DNA from: Hymenobacter lapidarius
GTDB taxonomy: Bacteria; Bacteroidota; Bacteroidia; Cytophagales; Hymenobacteraceae
Length of the DNA stretch: 64,000 nt
Direction of reading: 5' to 3'
Assembly (NCBI RefSeq): GCF_001816145.1
Contig: NZ_MDZB01000074.1
Location: forward strand, 62,001-126,000
The notes below the pieces were generated by a model. That model searched no databases. It was not told the DNA's origin and worked only from the letters and a program-made list of their open reading frames with translations. This document shows positions 17,408 to 25,382 of this stretch, one piece after another (the stretch's first letter is position 1; the number at the start of each line of letters is the position of its first letter). Made by a program: the position numbers and the translations under genes.

Positions 17408-19243
17408 ATGTTCACCCGCCAGACCCTGCGCCGCCTCGCTTCCGATAAAGTGTTTGACCGGGGCCAGGACCTGTACGAGGCCGGAGCGGTGAAAAAGCTG
17501 GAACGCCCCGGCCCCACGCGCTTTCTGGCCCGCGTGAAAGGCACCTACTCCTACAACACGATGGCCTGGCTGGCCAGCGGCGACGTGGAATTCAGCTGCG
17601 ACTGCCCGTATGATTTCGAGGGCATCTGCAAGCACTGCGTGGCGCTGGGGCTGGCCATTCTGGATAAGTACGGTGCCTCCCTGCCCGCCGCCGCTGCCGC
17701 CGAAACCGCCGCCGCCAATGCCCACGCGCCGGCTCTGGCCGCCGCGTGGGCCGACCGCCCCGAAGCCGACAAGCTGCGTTTTCTGCACCAGGCCTTGGCC
17801 AAAAGCGACGATTTGGCCCGGCAGTTTCTGGCTTTTGGCGCGGCCTCGGTTCCGACCGCCGCGCCCGCCGTCACTACCGCCGCCGACCTGCTCGACACCC
17901 TGGCCGAACGCCTCACCGACACGCTCAGCGCTTTGGTGTTTGATGAGGATTTCTGGGAGCAAAGCCAGGCATACGATGCCTACGACGAGAGCGACAGCCT
18001 CTACACCGCCGGGCTGGAGGAAATCAGTACCGAGCTGGAACTCTTCGTGCGGGAGCTACTGGGCCTGGCCCGCGCCGGGCAGCTCGTGCTGGCGCTGCGC
18101 TACTGGGCCACGGCCAGCCTGGCTATTTTTCAGGTCGAAGAGCCGGCGCTTGATGACTTTGGCATCTTCGGCGACTACGGCACCGACGTGCTCGAACGCT
18201 GGGAAACGGACCTGCAAGCCGCCGGCTGGCCCCAGGTGCTGCTGGCCGCCGTGCTGCCACCCACCGAGCTTGCCGCCGCCCTGCGCTGGCTGGGCGAGTA
18301 CCTGGCCAGCCCGCCCGGCCAGTGGACTAATTTTGAGGGAAGCTGGCTGCCCCTGCTGCTGGCCTTCGCCGCCGATGCCAGCGCCGCCCCCCAGCTCGCC
18401 GATGCCCTCCAAAACGCCAAGCTCAGCCCCGAAGCCCGCACCCGCCTGACCCTGCAAACCGCCCGCACCCTCCCCGACGAGGCTGCTTGGGCCGCCGCCG
18501 CCGCAACCCTGCTCCCCACCGATGCCACCGTCGCCCAGCAGCTCCTGTATTTCTACCACAGCAAAGGCGAAGGTGCTGCCCGACTGCGCACTGCCGAAAA
18601 AGCATTTGCCACCTGGCCCGACCGCTTCGGCGGCTTCGTGCTCGACATCTTTACCCCCGAAACCGCCCCTGCCCTCTACCGCGCCGCCCTGCGCCACCGC
18701 GCCCTGGCCAACCACAGCCTCCCCGACTTCGCCCTGCTGGGCCCGCTGCTGAGCGCGGCTGAAGTGGCGGGCTTTGTGCAGGCCGCCGTGGACCGCGCCC
18801 GCGCCAGCCACCACGGCGTAGCCTTTGCCGCCGACCTGCTGGCCCAGCAAGCCGACACCAACTCCCTGCGCAAATTCGTACTGGGGCTGGAATGGCTGAA
18901 CGTGAGCCGCCCCGATGAGATGGAACGCGCCTTAGCCCGCCTCGCTGCCCTCAATCCCCTGCCGCTGATGCTGGAGCTGGAAACCCGCCTGCCCGCCTAC
19001 CTGGCCGGCCGCGCCAACGCCAAGCGCGGCCACGTTCTCTACCAGCGCCTGGCCAGTTGGCTGGCCACCACGCGCCACGCCGCCCCCCGCCTCACCGAAC
19101 CCGTGCTGCGCCTGGCCGGTGAGTTGCGCGAGGAATTCCGCACCTTGCACGGCCTGCGCGACGCGCTGCGCCTGGCGGACCTGCTGCCCCCGGCGGAGCT
19201 ACCGCCGGAGAAAGCAAAGCCCAAAGGGCGGCGCGGAAAGTAG
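17408..19243 (+). CDS. SWIM zinc finger protein
   Basis: 611 residues from ATG 17408 (MFTRQTLRRLASDKVFDRGQ). The SWIM zinc-binding pattern CxCx7CxH is at residues 64-76 (SCDCPYDFEGICKHC). The remaining 500 residues are Ala/Leu-rich helical repeats without an ATPase domain. In many bacteria SWIM proteins of this shape are encoded next to a SNF2 helicase or VWA/MoxR genes; none is here. A nucleic-acid or protein-binding role is inferred from the finger only. The C-terminus is basic (KAKPKGRRGK). Confidence 0.85.
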   Translation: MFTRQTLRRLASDKVFDRGQDLYEAGAVKKLERPGPTRFLARVKGTYSYNTMAWLASGDVEFSCDCPYDFEGICKHCVALGLAILDKYGASLPAAAAAETAAANAHAPALAAAWADRPEADKLRFLHQALAKSDDLARQFLAFGAASVPTAAPAVTTAADLLDTLAERLTDTLSALVFDEDFWEQSQAYDAYDESDSLYTAGLEEISTELELFVRELLGLARAGQLVLALRYWATASLAIFQVEEPALDDFGIFGDYGTDVLERWETDLQAAGWPQVLLAAVLPPTELAAALRWLGEYLASPPGQWTNFEGSWLPLLLAFAADASAAPQLADALQNAKLSPEARTRLTLQTARTLPDEAAWAAAAATLLPTDATVAQQLLYFYHSKGEGAARLRTAEKAFATWPDRFGGFVLDIFTPETAPALYRAALRHRALANHSLPDFALLGPLLSAAEVAGFVQAAVDRARASHHGVAFAADLLAQQADTNSLRKFVLGLEWLNVSRPDEMERALARLAALNPLPLMLELETRLPAYLAGRANAKRGHVLYQRLASWLATTRHAAPRLTEPVLRLAGELREEFRTLHGLRDALRLADLLPPAELPPEKAKPKGRRGK

Positions 19244-19251
19244 CGCAGTAG

Positions 19252-19271
19252 CGCGAACGTTGTAGTTCGCG
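19252..19271. repeat. short inverted repeat
   Basis: CGCGAAC (19252-19258) and GTTCGCG (19265-19271) around a 6-base loop, just after the SWIM gene stop. The rest of the 230-base gap to selO shows no gene. Confidence 0.4.
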
Positions 19272-19473
19272 TGGCTGACCCGTGCCCGGACGACTTCTCC
19301 AAGTTATGCGGAGACGCCACACATAGGTTTCGAGCTATTGAATTTCAAGACGCAGAACTTAAACTGCTGTTATGCATTGATGAGCTAGCGCGCGTCTGTA
19401 ATGCGCGCCAGCCCGCGCCGAACCTCCCTCCTCCGATAGCGTTTTCTCCCAAACCCCCGCTTCCTAAAAATCC

Positions 19474-21072
19474 ATGCCTTCCCAACATCTCCACGAAGCC
19501 CAATTTACCAACACCCTTGTCGACGAGTTGCGTGGTGAAATTGCGCCCGACGCCCGCCCCCGCCAGGTACCCGGCTGCACCTATTCCCGCATCAACCCCA
19601 CGCCCGTGGCCGACCCGCACCTACTGGCCTGGTCCGCGGACCTGGGCGAGTTCCTGGGCCTGGCCCAGCCCGCCGAGCGCGGCCCCACCGTGGACGCGCT
19701 GGCCGGCAACCTGGTCACCGGCAGTATGAAACCGTTTGCGGCGCGCTACGCCGGCCACCAGTTCGGCAACTGGGCCGGGCAGCTGGGCGATGGGCGGGCC
19801 ATTTCGCTGGGCGAGCTCCCGGCCACCGATGGCAGCAGCTGGGAGCTGCAGCTGAAGGGGGCCGGCCCCACGCCCTACTCCCGCCGCGCCGATGGCCGGG
19901 CCGTGCTGCGCTCCTCCATTCGGGAGTTTTTGTGCAGCGAGGCCATGCACTACCTGGGCGTGCCCACCACCCGGGCCCTGAGCCTGGCCGGCACCGGCGA
20001 TGTAGTGGTGCGCGACATGTTTTACGACGGCAACCCCCGGGCCGAACCCGGCGCCATTGTGTGCCGCGTGGCGCCCACGTTCGTCCGCTTCGGCAATTTC
20101 CAGATGATGGCCGCGGCCGGTGAGCTGGATAACCTGCGCGCACTGGCCGACTACGTCATCACCCATTTTTACCCTGAGTTGGGTACTCCTTCGGCCGAAG
20201 TCTACGTGAAGTGGTACGAGGAAATCTGCCGCCGCACCGCCCTCATGGTGGCCCACTGGATGAGCGTGGGCTTTGTGCACGGCGTGATGAACACCGACAA
20301 CATGTCCATTCTGGGCCTCACCATTGACTACGGTCCCTACGGCTGGCTAGAGCCCTACGACCTCGCCTGGACGCCCAACACCACCGACTTCGGCCACCGG
20401 CGCTACGCCTTCGGCCAGCAGCCGCAGGTAGCCCTCTGGAACCTCGCCCGCCTGGCCGAGGCCCTCGCGCTGCTGGTCCCAAATATTGAGCAGCTGCGCC
20501 CCGGTCTGGACTTGTATAAGGCCACGTTTGAGCGTACCCGCCAGGAAATACTACTGAACAAACTGGGCCTCACCCCCAGCAGCGCTGAAGCCGATAGCAA
20601 GTTGACGGAAAGCCTACTGGAGGCGTTGGCCACTTCTGAAGTGGACATGACCATGTTCTTCCGCCAGCTCTCGCACACAGCGCCGACGCTACTTGCTGCG
20701 CCCAAGCAGGAGCACGACCGGCTTCAGGAGCTGCTGGCGGCGGCCGCTTACACCCCGCTGCCCAACCCGACCCACACGCCGCTGCTTGACTGGCTGCGCC
20801 GCTACCTGCCCCGCCTGAGCCAGGAAACCAGTACCCCGGAAGCCATCAAAACCAGCATGCTGGCCGCCAATCCCAAGTATGTGCTGCGGAACTACATTGC
20901 ACAAAAGGCCATTGAAGCCGCCGAAAAAGGCGACCTCACGTACCTGCAAACGCTGCTTGAGGTATTGAAAAAGCCTTTTGACGAGCAGCCAGAACACGAG
21001 GAGCTGGCCGCCAAACGGCCCGATTGGGCCTGGGACATGCCCGGCTGCGCTACGCTGTCGTGTAGCTCATAG
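19474..21072 (+). CDS. selO: protein adenylyltransferase SelO (YdiU/UPF0061 family)
   Basis: 532 residues; transfers AMP from ATP to Ser/Thr/Tyr of target proteins (pseudokinase fold), with a redox-stress role in other species. Family landmarks: FAARYAGHQFGNWAGQLGDGRA, ELQLKGAGPTPYSRRADGRAVLRSSIREFL in pieces, GVPTTRALSL, VAHWMSVGFVHGVMNTDNMSILG (the metal-binding Asn/Asp region) and YGPYGWLEPYD. The C-terminus reads CATLSCSS, keeping the conserved Cys where eukaryotic SelO has selenocysteine. The length exceeds E. coli YdiU (about 478) mainly at the N-terminus and internal loops. No UGA-Sec is needed. Confidence 0.95.
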   Translation: MPSQHLHEAQFTNTLVDELRGEIAPDARPRQVPGCTYSRINPTPVADPHLLAWSADLGEFLGLAQPAERGPTVDALAGNLVTGSMKPFAARYAGHQFGNWAGQLGDGRAISLGELPATDGSSWELQLKGAGPTPYSRRADGRAVLRSSIREFLCSEAMHYLGVPTTRALSLAGTGDVVVRDMFYDGNPRAEPGAIVCRVAPTFVRFGNFQMMAAAGELDNLRALADYVITHFYPELGTPSAEVYVKWYEEICRRTALMVAHWMSVGFVHGVMNTDNMSILGLTIDYGPYGWLEPYDLAWTPNTTDFGHRRYAFGQQPQVALWNLARLAEALALLVPNIEQLRPGLDLYKATFERTRQEILLNKLGLTPSSAEADSKLTESLLEALATSEVDMTMFFRQLSHTAPTLLAAPKQEHDRLQELLAAAAYTPLPNPTHTPLLDWLRRYLPRLSQETSTPEAIKTSMLAANPKYVLRNYIAQKAIEAAEKGDLTYLQTLLEVLKKPFDEQPEHEELAAKRPDWAWDMPGCATLSCSS

Positions 21073-21106
21073 GCAGCATGTGCTGGTCCGGCGCAGAACA
21101 ACCGCC

Positions 21107-21193
21107 TGTCGTGCTGAGTGGAGCGAAGCATCCCCTCACCGGTGAACAGCTCGTTGGGCCGTGAGAGGATGCTTTGCTCCGCTCAGCATGACA
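21107..21193. repeat. dispersed palindromic repeat, family A (copy 2)
   Basis: TGTCGTGCTGAGTGGAGCGAAGCATC on the left mirrors GATGCTTTGCTCCGCTCAGCATGACA on the right, with GGTGAACAGC... in the centre. Between selO and the nuclease gene. Confidence 0.8.
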
Positions 21194-21247
21194 GAACGTG
21201 CATGGCAGCGCAAACCAGAGCGCTGGCTGGCAGCATATCTTCGCCCC

Positions 21248-22711
21248 ATGTATCGTCCCTCACTGCTCCTCATCGCATTTGGCCTGTTAGCGTGCTCGCA
21301 GCAAACTGCCGAAAACGCCACCATCCAGGCGCTTCCCCAGCAGCAGCCCGCACAGGGGGCCTTCTCCTTCCCTGAAACGTTCGAAACCGGCAGCAAGGGC
21401 GCTTACGCCGAAGCCGACGAGCTCCTGGCCACCGGTACCTGGAGTTTTGCTGAGGCCTTGATTGGCAATAGTCCGCAGGACCACAAAAAAGGCGAGCGCG
21501 CCGCCCGCCTGCACAACCTGGGCCGCATTGCCATGAAGTTTGACGTGCCGGCCGGCGTGCGGCGCATCACCATTAGCGCGGCGGCCTACGGCCAGGACGA
21601 CCCCAGCACTTGGGAGCTGTGGCTGAGCCGCGACGGCGGCCGCAGCTACGCGCAAACCGGCCAGCGCATCGAAACGCGCGGCTCCCGGCTGGTGCCGCAC
21701 GTCTTTGAGGGCATCGCCAACCAGCCCATCCGGCTCGAAATCCGCAAAACCAGCGGCCAGAACGCCCGCCTCAACATCGACGACATCACGCTCGAAACCG
21801 CCTCCGGCTCCGCCGTAGCCACTGGCACGGGCGTCAGCGGCGGCTATTTCGAGAACCGCGACACTCCGCAGCCCGGCACCGGGGCCCCGCGCCCCTCCAC
21901 GCCGCCCAGCCCCGGCCCGGCCCCTGCTGGAACCCAAGCGTCCAGCACTTCTGGGGAGAACCTCGCGCTAGGCAACCCCAGCGGCGCCACCTCCGACCCC
22001 GCCAACGCCTCCAACTACCTGGTGGTCCACCCCGAATTTACCCTTGGGTACCACGCCGGGCGCGGCATCCCCACCTGGGTCAGCTGGCACCTGGGCCGGG
22101 CCGACATCGGCAAAGCGCCCCGCCAGAACAACTTCCGCCCCGACCCAGCCCTGCCCCGGCAGTTCTACCAGGTTACGGCCGGCAGCTACAGCCGCTCCGG
22201 GTTCGACAAAGGCCACAACTGCCCCAGCGGCGACCGCACCGCCGACCTCGACGCCAATTCGGCCACCTTTCTCATGACCAACATGGTGCCCCAGGCCCCG
22301 CGCAACAACCAGCAGGCCTGGGCCCAGCTCGAAGAATACGGCCGCGCCCAAGTGCAGCGCGGCCAGGAAATCTACATCATCATGGGCAGCTACGGCCGCG
22401 GTGGCACCGGCGCCAACGGCTTCGCCCAAACCCTGGACCAGGGCCGCGTCACCGTCCCCGCCCGCATCTGGAAAGTCCTGGTTATCCTGCCCGAAGGCCA
22501 GAACGACCTCCAGCGCATCAGCACCGACCCCAACGTGCGCGTGCTGGCCATCGACACGCCCAACGACAACGCCATCAACCCGGGCTGGCGCCCGTACCTA
22601 ACTTCCGTCGACAAAATAGAAGCCGCCACCGGACTGGATTTGCTCAGCGCCCTACCCCGCGATGCGCAAGCCCGCCTGCAAAAACTGGTGGACAGCGGCC
22701 AGGCGCGGTAA
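21248..22711 (+). CDS. secreted DNA/RNA non-specific endonuclease, NucA-like, lipoprotein
   Basis: 487 residues. ATG 21248 gives MYRPSLLLIAFGLLACSQQ, a lipoprotein signal with Cys16. Residues of about 40-195 form a beta-sandwich-like domain (FETGSKGAYA..., TWELWLSRDGGRSYAQTG, LNIDDITLET). After a Pro/Gly-rich linker, the nuclease domain (about 255-485) has the beta-beta-alpha metal motif as DKGHNCPSGDRT at 320-331; most of the family has DRGH, so here Arg is replaced by Lys. ATFLMTNMVPQAPRNNQQAW with the metal-binding Asn and LEEY follows. The tail SVDKIEAATGLDLLSALP strongly recalls Anabaena NucA. It should degrade DNA and RNA outside the cytoplasm. The convergent neighbour encodes a NuiA-like inhibitor. 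Confidence 0.92.
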   Translation: MYRPSLLLIAFGLLACSQQTAENATIQALPQQQPAQGAFSFPETFETGSKGAYAEADELLATGTWSFAEALIGNSPQDHKKGERAARLHNLGRIAMKFDVPAGVRRITISAAAYGQDDPSTWELWLSRDGGRSYAQTGQRIETRGSRLVPHVFEGIANQPIRLEIRKTSGQNARLNIDDITLETASGSAVATGTGVSGGYFENRDTPQPGTGAPRPSTPPSPGPAPAGTQASSTSGENLALGNPSGATSDPANASNYLVVHPEFTLGYHAGRGIPTWVSWHLGRADIGKAPRQNNFRPDPALPRQFYQVTAGSYSRSGFDKGHNCPSGDRTADLDANSATFLMTNMVPQAPRNNQQAWAQLEEYGRAQVQRGQEIYIIMGSYGRGGTGANGFAQTLDQGRVTVPARIWKVLVILPEGQNDLQRISTDPNVRVLAIDTPNDNAINPGWRPYLTSVDKIEAATGLDLLSALPRDAQARLQKLVDSGQAR

Positions 22712-22757
22712 CAAACTCCTGATGTCACGCAGACGCGCTCTATGCTCACCAAGCTCA

Positions 22758-22790
22758 CTGACTGGGCCGGGTTGAAACCGGCCCAGTCAG
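22758..22790. terminator. strong hairpin between convergent nuclease and HIT-NuiA genes
   Basis: Perfect 13-bp stem CTGACTGGGCCGG / CCGGCCCAGTCAG with a 7-base loop. No T-run follows on either strand, so it may stop or protect both transcripts. Confidence 0.6.
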
Positions 22791-22795
22791 CGGGT

Positions 22796-23629
22796 CTAGG
22801 TTTCCGTGAGCACGGTTTTGAAGCCGGCCAATGTGCCATCCATCATTCGGCCCAGGGCGTAGGCGTGGATTTTCGGCTCGCTGCCCACGCGGTATACCTG
22901 CACGCCGTCCATGTCCTGCTTCATAAACATTTGCAGGGCCTTGAAGCGGTTTGCCAATTCCACGTCGCCCAGCACGCCATCGTCGGCGGTGTGGTTGCGC
23001 AGGAACTGGGTTAGCTCCAGCGTCTCTACCTTGGCATCGGTGGGCTCGTCCAGCAGCTTCAGCAGCGCGGCGTTGCTGAGGTCGCCACCCGGTGCGGCGT
23101 ATGCCACGGCTTCCAGTGGCGCCTCCGATTCGCTCATAAAGTGCAGCCCTTTCACTGCGGCTTCCAGCGGCGGCGGCACGGCGGCGCTTGTCGCGCCGTC
23201 TGCTCCTGCTTTAGCTTCGCTCAGGCCACTGCCGCCCTCTACTTTGGCGGCAATGGCGGCGGCCAGCTCTTGCATTCGGGCTTCGGCCACTTTGATTTTG
23301 GGGTTGGCAAAATTCATGTCCGACACTTTGGTCATCGGAACGAGGTGAATGTGCGCGTGCGGTACTTCTAGCCCAATTATGGCCAGGCCCACGCGCTTGC
23401 ACGGCACGGCCACCTTCACGGCTTTGGCCACGCGCTGCGAAAACGCGTGCAACGCCGCTAGCTCGTCGGTGGGCAGGTCAAAAATATAGTCGGTTTCCTT
23501 CTTGGGAATCACCAATACGTGCCCTTCCACCAGCGGCGTGATGTCGAGGAAAGCCAGGTGGCGGCCGTCTTCGGCTACTTTGTAGGCCGGCAGCTCGCCG
23601 GAAACGATGCGGGAGAAGATGGAAGGCAT
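22796..23629 (-). CDS. HIT family protein fused to a NuiA-like nuclease A inhibitor domain
   Basis: 277 residues, about twice a normal HIT protein. Residues 1-115 are a HIT hydrolase/transferase domain (MPSIFSRIVSGELPAYKV, DITPLVEGHVLVIPKKE) with the nucleotide-binding triad HAHIHLVP at 91-98. An Ala/Gly-rich linker (about 125-153) leads to a second domain (154-277) that I recognise as NuiA, the cytoplasmic inhibitor of nuclease NucA: GLHFMSESEAPLEAV (161-175), VYRVGSEPKIHAYALG (245-260) and GTLAGFKTVLTET at the end. NuiA uses a Glu of the SESE loop and its C-terminal Thr in the nuclease active site, as I recall; both are kept here. The neighbour is a NucA-like nuclease. No signal peptide, so it is cytoplasmic. 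Confidence 0.88.
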   Translation of the reverse strand: MPSIFSRIVSGELPAYKVAEDGRHLAFLDITPLVEGHVLVIPKKETDYIFDLPTDELAALHAFSQRVAKAVKVAVPCKRVGLAIIGLEVPHAHIHLVPMTKVSDMNFANPKIKVAEARMQELAAAIAAKVEGGSGLSEAKAGADGATSAAVPPPLEAAVKGLHFMSESEAPLEAVAYAAPGGDLSNAALLKLLDEPTDAKVETLELTQFLRNHTADDGVLGDVELANRFKALQMFMKQDMDGVQVYRVGSEPKIHAYALGRMMDGTLAGFKTVLTET

Positions 23630-23639
23630 GGGTCGTGAG

Positions 23640-23754
23640 GTAAGCTTTAGCTTGCCGTGCTACGTGCCGGCTGGGCAAAGAAAGAGAAAAAAAGGCGCAC
23701 CATGTGGCGCGCCTTTCTTCTGGGGTAAGTATATAACGGCAAGCTACAGCTTAC
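23640..23754. repeat. nested palindrome around the greA terminator ('AGCTTGCCGT' type)
   Basis: GTAAGCTTTAGCTTGCCGT (23640-23658) pairs with ACGGCAAGCTACAGCTTAC (23736-23754), one mismatch. The greA terminator hairpin sits between the arms. The AGCTTG words are also found in the valS insert at 39839. Confidence 0.7.
23691..23716 (-). terminator. rho-independent terminator of greA
   Basis: Minus-strand RNA forms AAAGGCGCGCC-ACAU-GGUGCGCCUUU (one G-U pair) followed by a T-rich run TTTTCTCTTTC; 47 bases after the greA stop. Confidence 0.85.
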
Positions 23755-23763
23755 CGCACAACA

Positions 23764-24240
23764 CTACCGGCTGATTTCCAGGATTTCAAACTGCAGCTTA
23801 CCGGCTGGCACGGTGATTTCGGCCATGTCGCCGGCCGACTTGCCCAGCAGGCCCTTGCCGATAGGCGACTTCACCGAAATTTTACCGGCAGCCAAGTCGG
23901 CCTCTTCTTCGGCCACCAGCGTATAGTCGAGCACCGTGTTATTTTTCAGGTTCTTCAGCTTCACCTTGCTCATGATGAGCACCTTGCTGAAGTCCATGTT
24001 GGTTTCATCGAGGACGCGGGCGTTGCCCACCACTTCTTCGAGCTTGGAGATTTTGAGTTCGAGCAGGCCCTGGGCGTCCTTGGCGGCGTCGTATTCGGCG
24101 TTCTCGCTCAGGTCGCCTTTGTCGCGGGCTTCGCGCAGGTCTTCAGCGGCCTTGGCCCGGCCCCGTACTTTGAGGTCCTGGAGGTCATCCTTCAGTTTTT
24201 GCAGGCCCTCGGGAGTGTAGTAATTGATGGTGCTGGCCAT
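23764..24240 (-). CDS. greA: transcription elongation factor GreA
   Basis: 158 residues, the normal size. GreA enters the secondary channel of RNA polymerase and stimulates cleavage of backtracked RNA. The N-terminal coiled-coil (residues about 1-75) carries the acidic tip in DLREARDKGDLSENAEYDAAK, with the Asp/Glu pair of GDLSENAEY at the turn. The C-terminal FKBP-like domain ends SVKSPIGKGLLGKSAGDMAEITVPAGK. The leader contains a terminator-like hairpin (24276-24306), and a TATCTTTG box lies 83 bases before the start. Followed by its own terminator before the HIT gene. Confidence 0.97.
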   Translation of the reverse strand: MASTINYYTPEGLQKLKDDLQDLKVRGRAKAAEDLREARDKGDLSENAEYDAAKDAQGLLELKISKLEEVVGNARVLDETNMDFSKVLIMSKVKLKNLKNNTVLDYTLVAEEEADLAAGKISVKSPIGKGLLGKSAGDMAEITVPAGKLQFEILEISR

Positions 24241-24275
24241 AAGATGTAGATGCTGACGGTTTGGCTAAAAAGCAA

Positions 24276-24306
24276 GGAGAACGGCTGGCACTGCCAACCG
24301 TTCTCC
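24276..24306 (-). terminator. terminator-like hairpin in the predicted greA leader
   Basis: 31-base near-perfect palindrome GGAGAACGGTTGGCA-G-TGCCAGCCGTTCTCC on the minus strand (15-bp arms, one wobble), followed by TTGCTTTTTAG. It lies after the -7 box of greA, so it would be inside the greA transcript; it may equally terminate the gene at 24342. Confidence 0.7.
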
Positions 24307-24322
24307 CTCTTTAGGTTCCTTG

Positions 24323-24330
24323 CAAAGATA
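24323..24330 (-). promoter_or_regulatory. putative -7 promoter box TATCTTTG for greA
   Basis: Exact TAnnTTTG on the minus strand, 12 bases after the stop of the upstream gene and 17 bases before the hairpin. Confidence 0.5.
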
Positions 24331-24341
24331 CGCAAAACCGG

Positions 24342-25364
24342 CTAGCTCCCCGCCAACTCCGGTTTCCCGGCGCGCAGGAAAGCCTCAATCTTTTGGGCCA
24401 GCACCTCGTTGATGCGGGCGTAGCTCTGGTGGGTCCAGCCGCCCACGTGGGGCGTGAGCACGACGTTGGGCGCCTGGGCCAGAAAGTCGAACCGCTGCTG
24501 CTGCTCCGGGGTGAGCGCACCCAGCCGTTCGTTGTCGAGCACGTCGAGCGCCGCGCCGCGCACCGTGCCGGCCTGCAGGCCACTTACCAATGCGGCGTGG
24601 TCCAGCACCTCCCCACGGGCGGTATTAAGCACCCACAGCGGCGCCCAAAACCCTTGGAGCAGGCCCGCATTCACGTAATGATGGTTGGCCACGGAGTACG
24701 GAATGTGCACGCTCAGCACCTCGGCCCGAGTCTGTAGCTCCGCCAGGCTCACCAGCGTGGCATGGTCGTCGGCCGCGCATTTCGGGTCCGTGTCGTGGGC
24801 CAGCACGGTGCAGCCGAAGCCGCTGAGCCGGCGCGCAAACGCCCGTCCCATGTGCCCGTAGCCCAGCAGCCCAATGGTTTTGCCCCCGATTTCTTCGCCC
24901 CGGTTGGCCTCGCGGTGCCACTGACCCCGGCGCACCTCGTGGTCGGCCCGCGCAATGTTGCGGAACAGCGCCAGCAGCATGCCCAGGGCGTGTTCGCCTA
25001 CGGCGTCGCGGTTGCCCTCCGGCGCATTGAGCAGCGTGACACTGGCCGCCGCCATCGCCGCTTCGTCGATGTTATCAACCCCCGCACCGGCCCGGGCCAC
25101 GTAGCGCAGGTGCGGGCCGTGGGCCAACAGGCCGGCCGTCACGCGCAACTTGCTGCGCACCATCAGGCCATCGTAAGGAAATGCGGCCAGGGCAGCGGGC
25201 ACTTCGGCGGCGATTAGCGTGGGCTGGTAGTGGATTTCAACCCCAATGGCCCGAAGCATTTCCGGCAGCGAAGGGTGCATTTCGTCTATTACCAGGCACA
25301 CGCTTCGGTGGGGTTCGGCGGCAGATGAGTGACTAAGCTTGTCAGGAATTTCCACTGGCTTCAT
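24342..25364 (-). CDS. D-isomer specific 2-hydroxyacid dehydrogenase (phosphoglycerate dehydrogenase-like)
   Basis: 340 residues. The NAD-binding centre is LGGKT-type IGGKTIGLLGYGHMGRAFARRL (about 155-176) with an acidic residue (HDTD) at the end of strand two. Catalytic residues are readable as VRSKLRV and ARAGAGVDNID near the N-half, NTARGEVLD (substrate Arg), LDVLDNE (Glu) and LTPHVGGWTHQS (His with Gly-Gly-Trp). It lacks the ACT or ASB domains of long SerA. It may serve in serine synthesis or act on another 2-oxo acid; no serine gene is adjacent. The start MKPVEIPDKL gives some 20 residues before the domain. 18 bases after rsmA, probably co-transcribed. Confidence 0.88.
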   Translation of the reverse strand: MKPVEIPDKLSHSSAAEPHRSVCLVIDEMHPSLPEMLRAIGVEIHYQPTLIAAEVPAALAAFPYDGLMVRSKLRVTAGLLAHGPHLRYVARAGAGVDNIDEAAMAAASVTLLNAPEGNRDAVGEHALGMLLALFRNIARADHEVRRGQWHREANRGEEIGGKTIGLLGYGHMGRAFARRLSGFGCTVLAHDTDPKCAADDHATLVSLAELQTRAEVLSVHIPYSVANHHYVNAGLLQGFWAPLWVLNTARGEVLDHAALVSGLQAGTVRGAALDVLDNERLGALTPEQQQRFDFLAQAPNVVLTPHVGGWTHQSYARINEVLAQKIEAFLRAGKPELAGS

Positions 25365-25382
25365 AGCAACTGTTATCGGGCC

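Noticed and set aside
19474-21072. SelO as a selenoprotein
   Set aside because: The C-terminus has Cys (CATLSCSS) and an ordinary stop; no in-frame UGA is needed.
24276-24306. Riboswitch in front of greA
   Set aside because: A single perfect hairpin without the multi-helix layout of known riboswitches; terminator or attenuator is simpler.
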